Positions 11,339 to 18,352 of a DNA stretch of 64,000 nt are shown piece after piece (position 1 is the stretch's first letter; each line of letters starts with the position of its first letter). A program made the translations under genes and the position numbers. The notes beneath the pieces were generated by a model. It was not told where the DNA came from and did not search any database. It worked only from the letters and a program-made list of their open reading frames with translations. Origin of the DNA: Bacillus mojavensis RO-H-1 = KCTC 3706 (GTDB taxonomy: Bacteria > Bacillota > Bacilli > Bacillales > Bacillaceae); NCBI RefSeq assembly GCF_000245335.1, contig NZ_JH600279.1, positions 744,001-808,000 on the forward strand, given 5' to 3'.

Positions 11339-11359
11339 CTACCTAGTTTTCTTATGTAG
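11339..11359. promoter_or_regulatory. Candidate PadR operator
   Basis: CTAC-n-TA-n7-TA-n-GTAG is a symmetrical element of 21 bases starting about 10 bases upstream of the regulator's start codon and overlapping its leader. The position and symmetry fit an autoregulatory operator. Inference only. Confidence 0.45.
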
Positions 11360-11472
11360 CATTGTACGAAATCACCCTGAAACTGTCAATTGATTCCTAT
11401 AAACCTTTCGTATTGTGATAAGCAGAAAATCTAACTATAATGAGATATAAAACATTGATGGAGGTTCAACAC

Positions 11473-12288
11473 ATGTCTATGCATAAAGCACTCACGATTG
11501 CCGGCTCCGATTCCAGCGGCGGCGCGGGAATTCAAGCTGATTTAAAAACATTTCAAGAAAAAAACGTATATGGGATGACAGCCTTAACGGTGATCGTTGC
11601 AATGGACCCGAACAACAGCTGGGATCATCAAGTCTTTCCGATCGATCCAGACACGATTCGCGCACAGCTCGCAACGATTGTAGACGGCATTGGTGTGGAC
11701 GCCATGAAAACGGGAATGCTGCCAACCGTTGAGATTATCGAGCTTGCGGCGAAAACGATCAAAGAAAAACAACTGCAAAACGTCGTGATTGATCCGGTTA
11801 TGGTATGCAAAGGGGCAAATGAGGTTCTTTATCCGGAGCACGCGCAAGCCCTGCGTGAACAATTGGCACCGCTCGCTACCGTGATTACGCCAAACCTGTT
11901 TGAAGCCAGCCAGCTCAGCGGCATGGGCGAATTAAAAACGATTGAAGACATGAAAGAAGCGGCGAAAAAAATCCACGCCCTCGGTGCTCAATATGTTGTG
12001 ATTACAGGCGGAGGCAAGCTGAAGCACGAAAAAGCTGTAGACGTTCTGTATGACGGAGAAACAGCGGAAGTCCTTGAAAGCGAAATGATTGATACGCCTT
12101 ATACACATGGCGCCGGCTGTACGTTCTCCGCAGCGGTGACGGCAGAACTCGCGAAAGGCGCGGAAGTCAAAGAAGCAATTTACGCGGCGAAAGAATTTAT
12201 TACTGCTGCGATTCAAGAGTCCTTCCCGCTGAATCAGTATGTCGGACCTACGAAGCATTCTGCTTTGCGCCTGAATAAGCAATCATAA
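11473..12288 (+). CDS. pdxK: Pyridoxine/hydroxymethylpyrimidine kinase
   Basis: 271 residues from the ATG 7 bases after TGGAGG. Ribokinase superfamily, ThiD/PdxK branch: ALTIAGSDSSGGAGIQADLK at the N-terminus (substrate and glycine loop), VVIDPVMVCKGANEVL, VITPNLFEASQLSG, VVITGGGKLKH and the anion-hole/catalytic motif DTPYTHGAGCTFSAA near residue 210. The 168 ortholog is named thiD or pdxK and phosphorylates pyridoxine, pyridoxal and HMP. The short extra in-frame codons upstream (from 11440) have no ribosome-binding site. Confidence 0.95.
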   Translation: MSMHKALTIAGSDSSGGAGIQADLKTFQEKNVYGMTALTVIVAMDPNNSWDHQVFPIDPDTIRAQLATIVDGIGVDAMKTGMLPTVEIIELAAKTIKEKQLQNVVIDPVMVCKGANEVLYPEHAQALREQLAPLATVITPNLFEASQLSGMGELKTIEDMKEAAKKIHALGAQYVVITGGGKLKHEKAVDVLYDGETAEVLESEMIDTPYTHGAGCTFSAAVTAELAKGAEVKEAIYAAKEFITAAIQESFPLNQYVGPTKHSALRLNKQS

Positions 12289-12296
12289 ACAAAATC

Positions 12297-12328
12297 GGCT
12301 GCCTTCCAGAGAGGCAGCCTTTTTTTAT
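12297..12328 (+). terminator. Terminator after pdxK
   Basis: GGCTGCCT and AGGCAGCC pair around TCCAGAG, followed by seven T residues. Confidence 0.9.
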
Positions 12329-12349
12329 ATTCTCGGAGTCTTTTCACAG

Positions 12350-12376
12350 AAAAAACTGCCGATTACATCGGCAGCC
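12350..12376 (-). terminator. Terminator after ywdA
   Basis: CTGCCGA-ttaca-TCGGCAG; on the minus strand it is followed by a run of T residues. It lies just after the ywdA stop. Confidence 0.75.
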
Positions 12377-12379
12377 TGT

Positions 12380-12628
12380 TTATTTGGTCTTTAAATTGTT
12401 CGCAGATGACCTCAAAAATGTCTCTATCGATTGAACAAAAAGTGCATATTCCTTCATTTGTTCATATGCCCGTGAAAGGGTTTCTGCCGCTTCACTATGC
12501 GGTGTTGTTCCCCGTAGCATTTTTTTCAGCTGAAGCAGCACATCCTTATATTCTTCCCGCTTATCCTCAACTTGGTCCGCAGCCTTTTCTAAACATTCCG
12601 GTGTTATCTTCTGTTCATGTATATTCAA
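12380..12628 (-). CDS. ywdA: YwdA, small uncharacterised protein
   Basis: 82 residues, predicted mostly helical and charged (EKAADQVEDKREEYKDVLLQ), with no known domain. It begins MNIHEQKITPECLEK after AAAAGGAGTTG and lies 92 bases downstream of sacA on the same strand, the position of ywdA in the B. subtilis sacPA region. It may be read through from sacPA; no function is proposed. Confidence 0.82.
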   Translation of the reverse strand: MNIHEQKITPECLEKAADQVEDKREEYKDVLLQLKKMLRGTTPHSEAAETLSRAYEQMKEYALFVQSIETFLRSSANNLKTK

Positions 12629-12720
12629 GAAAACAACTCCTTTTACAGAAAAAAATGTAGGTTATCGTTGAAGAATAGCACAGATGGCACAGATTTCACA
12701 TAAGAAAAAAGAAGGATTTT

Positions 12721-14160
12721 CTACATAAGTGTCCAAATTCCGACTTTCATTTCAGATCTTCCGTTTGATCTCGCAGTCACTTCATCATTTCCCGGGAAAG
12801 GAAAATATCTTGCGCTGAATACCTCTTCCCCATGATTGATAAAGACTTCCACTGATGACGCGTCGATAAACATGTGCACTGTGTGCAGATTGCTGATGCG
12901 GCAATGTCTCGCTTCTGTTTTTGTACCGTCAAAGCTTGTGCGCTCTAGTGTGATAAGCCCCTCTTCCTTCCGGTAAGAGAATGTGGCAGTGGCGCGGATA
13001 TCGATTTCAAAACCAGACTCCGTATCAATGTCTTCAATCAAAATCTCAGCTCTTTCAGGATTTTCAACTGGCAGCGTACCAGACGATCCATACATGTTGA
13101 TTTGAACTTCCTGACCATTTTTCCGCATCGCTTTCAGCTCAGGAAGCGGCTGCTGTATCAGCTTCTCCCCTGATAGCGTCAGCTGTCTCGGCAGCGTCAT
13201 ACAGTGAATCCAGTGATAATCTTTCGTCGGATGACACTTCTCATCCTGATCAGGTACAGCCATCCACGCAAACAGTATCCGGCGCCCCTGATCGTCTTCA
13301 AGTGTCTGCGGCGCGTAAAAATCAAAGCCTTGATCAAGCTCCGTAAACGCAGCATGCATCAGCCCCGTTTTTTCATAATCGAGCTGCCCTACAAAATATC
13401 CAGATTGATACACATTTTGATAACGATAGCCGTCAGCTTCAAGTCCTTGGGGCGAGACAATCAGCACGTCGGAGCCTTGAAGAGAAAACAGGTCAGGGCA
13501 CTCCCACATATATCCGAAATCATTCAGTCCGTTGAGGCCGGCACCTGTTATCGGGCCGAGAAACGTCCACTCTGTCAAGTTATTGGAAGTAAACAAAACA
13601 GCTTGGCCCTTCATGTTCTCGGTTTGCGCACCGATCACCATATACCATTTTCCTTCATGCTCCCACACCTTCGGATCACGAAAATGAGCTGTATAGCCTT
13701 CAGGAAGACGGGCCACGACACCTTTTTTCTCAAAGGTCAGCCCATCGTCCGATACAGCAACGCACTGATACGTTTCTCGATTCCCATCCTGGTCCCTGAC
13801 ATTTCCTGTGTAAAACAAATAGAGCCGGTCATCCTTGACAACAGCGCTGCCCGAGTAGCAGCCGTTTTTATCAAACCAATCACTCGGAGCCAGCGCAATC
13901 TCTTCCCGCTTCCAGCTCACAAAATCACATGTCGTATAATGCCCCCAAAACTTTGCCCCGTGCCCCGTCTGAAACGGCTGCCACTGAAAAAACAAATGAT
14001 AGACTCCCTTCCAATACACCACGCCATTTGGATCATTCAGCAAACCAACCGGGGGCATGATGTGAAAGTGCTGGCGGTGCGGATCGCTGTCAGCAATATG
14101 TTCTTTCTTCTCAACTTCTTCATAAGCCCGGCGACGCAGCTCCTGATCATGTGCTGTCAT
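12721..14160 (-). CDS. sacA: Sucrose-6-phosphate hydrolase
   Basis: 479 residues, glycoside hydrolase family 32. The catalytic motifs are all present: LLNDPNG at residues 41-46 (nucleophile aspartate), FRDPKVW around residue 160 (transition-state stabiliser) and MWECPDLF around 215 (acid/base glutamate). A C-terminal beta-sandwich follows. It splits sucrose-6-phosphate, delivered by the SacP permease, into glucose-6-phosphate and fructose in the cytoplasm. Its ATG overlaps the sacP stop (ATGA), so it is translationally coupled in the sacPA operon, controlled through the SacT-responsive leader upstream of sacP. Confidence 0.97.
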   Translation of the reverse strand: MTAHDQELRRRAYEEVEKKEHIADSDPHRQHFHIMPPVGLLNDPNGVVYWKGVYHLFFQWQPFQTGHGAKFWGHYTTCDFVSWKREEIALAPSDWFDKNGCYSGSAVVKDDRLYLFYTGNVRDQDGNRETYQCVAVSDDGLTFEKKGVVARLPEGYTAHFRDPKVWEHEGKWYMVIGAQTENMKGQAVLFTSNNLTEWTFLGPITGAGLNGLNDFGYMWECPDLFSLQGSDVLIVSPQGLEADGYRYQNVYQSGYFVGQLDYEKTGLMHAAFTELDQGFDFYAPQTLEDDQGRRILFAWMAVPDQDEKCHPTKDYHWIHCMTLPRQLTLSGEKLIQQPLPELKAMRKNGQEVQINMYGSSGTLPVENPERAEILIEDIDTESGFEIDIRATATFSYRKEEGLITLERTSFDGTKTEARHCRISNLHTVHMFIDASSVEVFINHGEEVFSARYFPFPGNDEVTARSNGRSEMKVGIWTLM

Positions 14161-15545
14161 TTTTTTCTCTCCTCCTCATCTTCGTTAATCTTCATGACAA
14201 ACGCCGCAATGAACGCTGATACTGCTGCAATAACCATTCCAATCATATAGTTTACTAGATTTCCAAATCCAAAAGGTGCTGCAATGGCGATCATCGGAAT
14301 GCCTGTTAACCCGTAAGCGTTTGCAGCAACATGTGTAAAGACGACATACGCGCCGCCCAGCGCGCCTCCAATCATCGCGGCGATAAACGGCTTCCGGTAG
14401 CGAAGGTTCACCCCAAAAATGACGGGCTCAGTAATGCCAAGAAAAGCAGAAAATGCCGCCGGAAGAGCGATTTCCTTCGTTTTTGCCTTTTTCGCTAAAA
14501 AGAAGACGGCAAGGCCGGCCCCGCCTTGGGCGACATTTGCCATAGACCAAATCGGCAATAAATAGTTCCTGCCAAGATCTGAAATAAGCCCCGCCTCAAT
14601 CGCATGGAAGCTGTGATGAACACCTGTGAGGACGATCAGTGAATAGGTCCCTCCAAAAAGAAGGCCTGCGACAAAACCGGCATGATCATACACATATGTT
14701 AAAGCAACAGTAATACCGGAGCCAAGCGCTCTTCCTAAAGGGCCGATGGCAATAAATGCGACAAACCCGGTGACAATGACAGTAACAAAAGGCGTAACCA
14801 GCAAATCGACCGCATGCGGAACCACTTTTCTTGTCCATTTCTCTACCTTGCTCATGACGTAAACTGCCAGCAGGACAGGGATGACGGTTCCCTGATAACC
14901 GAGGAGCGCGATATCAAACCCGAAAAGATGCATATAATCAGGTGACGCTTCCGCCAAACCCCATGGATTCAAAAGCGTCGGGTGTATCATGATTCCCCCG
15001 ATGACCGCTCCTAAATACGGATTGCTTCCAAACTCTTTTGAAGCGCTGACCCCGATCAAAATCGGCAGGAAGATGAATGCCGCGCTTGAAAACATATCAA
15101 GGAGCTGCAGCAGCGCAGAGTCCTTACTCATCCAATGAAAGGCATTGATCATTCCCAATAACCCCATTAACAGGCCGCTGGCTACGATGGCTGGAATGAT
15201 CGGAACAAAAATATTCGAAAGCGTTTTCGCAAATCTCGCCGCAGGATTCAGTTTCTCTTTAGCAGCATCCTGGTGATTCACATGTTCTTCACGCTCTACA
15301 TCGGCTTCCTTAGAAAAAGCATCATACACTTTATTGACAAGGCCTGTTCCAAAAATAATCTGGTATTGGCCTGAACTGCTGAAAGCGCCTTTGACGCCTT
15401 CAAGCTCTTCTACTTGTGCTTGATCTATCTTTGATTCATCCTTAATCACTAAACGCAGTCTTGTCGCACAATGAGCCGCGCTGATAATGTTTTCTTTTCC
15501 CCCGAGAAGCTCAATGAGGCGTTTTGCAGTCTCTTTGTAATCCAT
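14157..15545 (-). CDS. sacP: Sucrose-specific PTS EIIBC permease
   Basis: 462 residues. N-terminal EIIB domain with the phosphorylation-site cysteine in ISAAHCATRLRLVI (about residue 26), then a sucrose-type EIIC membrane domain from about residue 105 with some ten membrane segments and the GVHHSFHAIEAGL motif that carries the substrate-site histidine and glutamate. There is no EIIA domain, as is usual for this family. It imports and phosphorylates sucrose to sucrose-6-phosphate for SacA. Expression should be sucrose-induced by SacT antitermination at the RAT/terminator upstream and repressed by CcpA at a cre within the promoter. Confidence 0.97.
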   Translation of the reverse strand: MDYKETAKRLIELLGGKENIISAAHCATRLRLVIKDESKIDQAQVEELEGVKGAFSSSGQYQIIFGTGLVNKVYDAFSKEADVEREEHVNHQDAAKEKLNPAARFAKTLSNIFVPIIPAIVASGLLMGLLGMINAFHWMSKDSALLQLLDMFSSAAFIFLPILIGVSASKEFGSNPYLGAVIGGIMIHPTLLNPWGLAEASPDYMHLFGFDIALLGYQGTVIPVLLAVYVMSKVEKWTRKVVPHAVDLLVTPFVTVIVTGFVAFIAIGPLGRALGSGITVALTYVYDHAGFVAGLLFGGTYSLIVLTGVHHSFHAIEAGLISDLGRNYLLPIWSMANVAQGGAGLAVFFLAKKAKTKEIALPAAFSAFLGITEPVIFGVNLRYRKPFIAAMIGGALGGAYVVFTHVAANAYGLTGIPMIAIAAPFGFGNLVNYMIGMVIAAVSAFIAAFVMKINEDEEERKK

Positions 15546-15567
15546 CTTCTTCTCCCCCTTTTATAAA

Positions 15568-15642
15568 CAAAAAAGACCTAAAATTCGCCAATGAATAAAG
15601 GACACAGCGATCCTTTTTCATTTACGCAAATTTTAGGTCTTG
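15568..15642 (-). terminator. Leader terminator (attenuator) of sacPA
   Basis: On the minus strand AAGACCTAAAATTTGCG pairs with a near-perfect complement ending in AATTTTAGGTCTT, followed by a T-run. Its 5' arm overlaps the end of the RAT, so RAT folding and terminator folding exclude each other. Confidence 0.92.
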
Positions 15643-15664
15643 CCTGCTTTACCAGTCACAATCC
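15636..15664 (-). promoter_or_regulatory. RAT element of sacPA (SacT antiterminator target)
   Basis: A 29-base ribonucleic antiterminator on the minus strand: GGATTGTGACTGG, a short loop TAAA, then GCAGGCAAGACC. This matches the BglG/SacY-family RAT consensus and overlaps the leader terminator. SacT (or SacY) binding would stabilise it and let transcription enter sacP. Confidence 0.92.
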
Positions 15665-15692
15665 CGCTTATTCAGATTAAGAATACGCTTTC

Positions 15693-15721
15693 ATCATAAA
15701 ACATGACAGCGTTTTCGTCAA
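15693..15721 (-). promoter_or_regulatory. sacPA sigma-A promoter with overlapping cre
   Basis: Minus strand TTGACG (15716-15721), 17-base spacer, TATGAT (15693-15698): a strong housekeeping promoter. The spacer holds CGAAAACGCTGTCA (15704-15717), which matches the 14-base CcpA cre consensus except at the first base, so glucose repression by promoter occlusion is expected. Confidence 0.85.
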
Positions 15722-15778
15722 CTGTTTTTTAGTTAAAAAGTTTGATAGAACATGTAGACATAAATTCGTAAAAAATAT

Positions 15779-15796
15779 TTGTGAAACACTTCACAA
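15779..15796. promoter_or_regulatory. Rex operator of ywcJ
   Basis: TTGTGAA-ACAC-TTCACAA is a perfect 7-4-7 inverted repeat matching the Rex (redox NADH sensor) consensus. Its core TGTGA-N6-TCACA is also an Fnr-type site. It lies just upstream of a TATACT -10 element (15805-15810) and 48 bases before the ywcJ start. Rex control of ywcJ is known in B. subtilis. Confidence 0.9.
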
Positions 15797-15843
15797 TATC
15801 ATGCTATACTATGCTCATCTATCAAAGAAAGCAGGAAAAGACA

Positions 15844-16611
15844 ATGGAAAACCAAGCATTGCAAAAGGTTGAACAGTATGCTTTAAGAAAACAAGACATA
15901 TTCGTTTCAAGCAAAATCCGTTATTTGCTCAGATCCATTTTGGCCAGCATGTTTATCGGTTTTGGCATTACAGCCGCAAGCAAAACAGGCAGCTATTTCT
16001 CTATTGCCGACTCACCGTTTGCCTTTCCGGCTGCCGCTGTGACATTTGGAGCTGCTATTGTATTAATTGCCTACGGAGGCGGGGATTTATTCACCGGCAA
16101 CACCTTTTATTTCACTTATACCGCACTCCGGAAAAGAATCCGCTGGCGCGATACCCTGTATCTGTGGGCTTTCAGCTATACCGGCAATTTGATCGGAGCC
16201 GTTTTATTTGCGATTCTTATCAGCGCAACCGGGCTTTTCGAGGGGGCATCCCATTCCTTTTTGATTCAATTGGCAGAGCATAAGATGGAGCCGCCGGCGT
16301 CAGAGCTCTTTTTCCGAGGAATGCTGTGCAATTGGCTTGTATGTCTCGCTTTTTTCATTCCGATGTCTCTCAAAGGAGAAGGAGCAAAGCTGTTTGCCAT
16401 GATGCTTTTCGTTTTCTGCTTTTTTATTTCCGGTTTCGAACACAGCATTGCCAATATGTGCACATTTGCGATCTCACTTATGATTGATCACCCTGATACA
16501 GTCACACTCGCGGGAGCAGTCAGAAACTTAATTCCTGTTACGCTCGGCAATCTGGCCGCAGGAATTGTGATGATGGGCTGGATGTATCACACGCTGAATG
16601 CCGATAAATAA
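15844..16611 (+). CDS. ywcJ: YwcJ, formate/nitrite-transporter (FNT) family channel
   Basis: 255 residues from the ATG after AGGAAAAGAC. Six membrane segments with FNT-family landmarks: FIGFGITAASKTGSYF, GGGDLFTGNTFYFTYTALR, FFRGMLCNWLVCLA and SGFEHSIANMCTFAISL. Such pentameric channels pass formate, nitrite or related monovalent anions; which one is not evident. It is divergent from sacP and carries a Rex operator at its promoter, so it should be induced when NADH is high, as in oxygen limitation. That fits export of a fermentation anion or nitrite handling. Confidence 0.92.
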   Translation: MENQALQKVEQYALRKQDIFVSSKIRYLLRSILASMFIGFGITAASKTGSYFSIADSPFAFPAAAVTFGAAIVLIAYGGGDLFTGNTFYFTYTALRKRIRWRDTLYLWAFSYTGNLIGAVLFAILISATGLFEGASHSFLIQLAEHKMEPPASELFFRGMLCNWLVCLAFFIPMSLKGEGAKLFAMMLFVFCFFISGFEHSIANMCTFAISLMIDHPDTVTLAGAVRNLIPVTLGNLAAGIVMMGWMYHTLNADK

Positions 16612-16649
16612 AAAAACTTCCAGAGATCACTCCCTGCAAGTCAAAGCGG

Positions 16650-17480
16650 TTATTCCGAGAGATCTTGAAGACGCTGGACATGCAGCGTGATATAGCCGGC
16701 CTCGGACTCCGGCAAATGTAATTGATATTCATTTTTCAGAAACTCCGCCAGCTCCAGCGCACATTGATAGGCAAATGAATACTTTTTTTGGATGAAATAA
16801 AGCATCTCTTCGTCCATGACATGAAACGCTTCATTTGATTCCAACCGGCTGACCGCGTATCGCAAATGCGTGACAAGGCGTTGATAGGAAATGCTATTCT
16901 CATCCACCTTTCGATTAAAATAGTTTTCTATTTTCTCTATCATTTCTTTTATCATCGTCGTATGCTTCAGCGCTGAATACATACTCTCCGCATCCATCTT
17001 TGCCGTATGGATGTGAAGGGCAATATAACCCGCTTCATCTTCAGGCAGAGACACGCCCAATGTCTCTTTTACATGACCGATCGCCCACAGGCCGATCTCG
17101 TATTCTTTTTTATAGAGCGCCTTTATCTCATGCAATAATTTATTTTGCACAAGCAGCCCATTTTGAATCCTTTCGATCGCAAAGGACAAATGGTCAGAAA
17201 GCGCGATATGAATATGGTCGCTCAGCGGCGCCGCGAGCTCCCCTTCCGCATAGCTGATGATATCCTCAGCTATATCAATATGCTCCTCCGGCAGCGTTTG
17301 CAGGATTTGTTTAAACTTTTCATTCTCGTCGTGCACGACAAATATCTTTTCTACTTTATTCATAGGGATAAGATCATTTTTCTTTTTTTGAAAAGCGATT
17401 CCCGGTCCCATCACAATTTTTTCCTGATCATCCTCTTTAATTAAAGCCGCATTGTTGTTTAATACCTTATAGATTTTCAA
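16650..17480 (-). CDS. sacT: SacT, sacPA transcriptional antiterminator
   Basis: 276 residues. An N-terminal CAT RNA-binding domain ([28 protein letters not shown]) occupies about residues 1-60, followed by two PTS-regulation domains with conserved histidines: [14 protein letters not shown] and [10 protein letters not shown] in PRD1, [12 protein letters not shown] and ITLHVQRL in PRD2. In the absence of sucrose-type PTS flux these proteins are inactive; active dimers bind the RAT upstream of sacP. It is paralogous to sacY at 55.1 kb. The position next to sacPA and ywcJ identifies it as sacT. Confidence 0.95.
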   Translation of the reverse strand: MKIYKVLNNNAALIKEDDQEKIVMGPGIAFQKKKNDLIPMNKVEKIFVVHDENEKFKQILQTLPEEHIDIAEDIISYAEGELAAPLSDHIHIALSDHLSFAIERIQNGLLVQNKLLHEIKALYKKEYEIGLWAIGHVKETLGVSLPEDEAGYIALHIHTAKMDAESMYSALKHTTMIKEMIEKIENYFNRKVDENSISYQRLVTHLRYAVSRLESNEAFHVMDEEMLYFIQKKYSFAYQCALELAEFLKNEYQLHLPESEAGYITLHVQRLQDLSE

Positions 17481-17521
17481 GAGGCTCTCTCTCCCGCCAA
17501 TTAGCTTTTATGACTGGGATT

Positions 17522-17824
17522 TTACCTCCTTTTGACCGCCATGTAAAGATGCGGGCCTGCCCTCTCCTGCTTTGGCGATTCCTTGAAGGCTTGCAGACAT
17601 CTTCTTTTATAGAGAGCGGCGGCTTTCGCTTTCTGTTTTTCTTCGTCATTCACAGCCATCCGCCATTCATAAAACGAAACCAGTCCTGCGGCTTGCACCG
17701 CCGCTTTTCTTTGATATGTACGCTGAGCCGAATAAATAGCGGCAGCCGCATGTTTTCGGTCCGGCGCCACCCAGTTCATCAAAAAGACCATCCACACCCG
17801 TAAAGATACAAGCAAACGTTTCAT
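17522..17824 (-). CDS. ywcI: YwcI, small basic protein
   Basis: 100 residues, rich in lysine, arginine and alanine, with an N-terminal hydrophobic stretch (LLVSLRVWMVFLMNWVA) and a long basic helix after it. Start chosen at the ATG giving MKRLLVSLRV after GGAGGGATGTTTTCT. The function is unknown. It lies 41 bases upstream of sacT on the same strand and ends the group bordered by the DnaA-box region. Confidence 0.78.
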   Translation of the reverse strand: MKRLLVSLRVWMVFLMNWVAPDRKHAAAAIYSAQRTYQRKAAVQAAGLVSFYEWRMAVNDEEKQKAKAAALYKRRCLQAFKESPKQERAGPHLYMAVKRR

Positions 17825-18077
17825 AGAAAACATCCCTCCGCTTCTTTTTGGCAGGCAGCCTTTTTAGCAGCCCGTTTTTTCAGCCGCAGCTCACAGGAAA
17901 AGACGGCCGATTTCTTTTCTCGCAAACTAGCAGCTCTAGCAAAACTCATGACTCTATGATAGACCGTGGAAAGAGAATTCTTTGTCACAATATGAGTGAA
18001 AAAACCAACTAGTTTTTAGAAGTTTTGTTGAAAGCTGAAAGAAATGAAATGAAAATTGGAGAACCGCTTTAAAAAGT

Positions 18078-18246
18078 TTATACACAAGTTATCCCAAAGA
18101 TAAGAACAACTTAATCACAAGAGATATCCACATGTCCACAAACCCCATCTATATTTTGTATAAGAACATATATTCCCAACTATATATATATACAGCTTTA
18201 TTCACTTATACACAGGGTTCTGTGTATAACTCCTTCCTTATACACA
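18078..18246. promoter_or_regulatory. DnaA-box cluster in the ywcI-vpr intergenic region
   Basis: Within 170 bases there are three plus-strand copies of TTATACACA (18078-18086, 18206-18214, 18238-18246), one inverted copy (18221-18229) and ATATCCACA (18124-18132), plus weaker matches such as TTATCCCAA (18089) and ATGTCCACA (18132). TTATACACA differs from the DnaA consensus TTATCCACA by one base. The pair at 18206-18229 makes a perfect 10-4-10 palindrome. The ywcI-vpr gap is one of the known oriC-distal DnaA-binding clusters of B. subtilis that restrain initiation. The rest of the gap 17825-18352 is AT-rich with no gene seen. Confidence 0.82.
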
Positions 18247-18352
18247 ACCAAAATCCAATAAATGGTCCAAATGACACAAGGATTTTTTTGAATTTTCAAG
18301 AAATATATACTAGATCTTCAACATTTTTTCTTAACTCAAAGGGGGAAACACA

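Noticed and set aside
13204-14250. Plus-strand 348-codon open frame opposite sacA
   Set aside because: It is an antisense frame within sacA with an unnatural composition and no ribosome-binding site.
15704-15717. ywcJ promoter overlapping the sacP cre as a shared operator
   Set aside because: The cre lies within the sacP promoter and more than 60 bases from the ywcJ elements, so a common operator is not supported.
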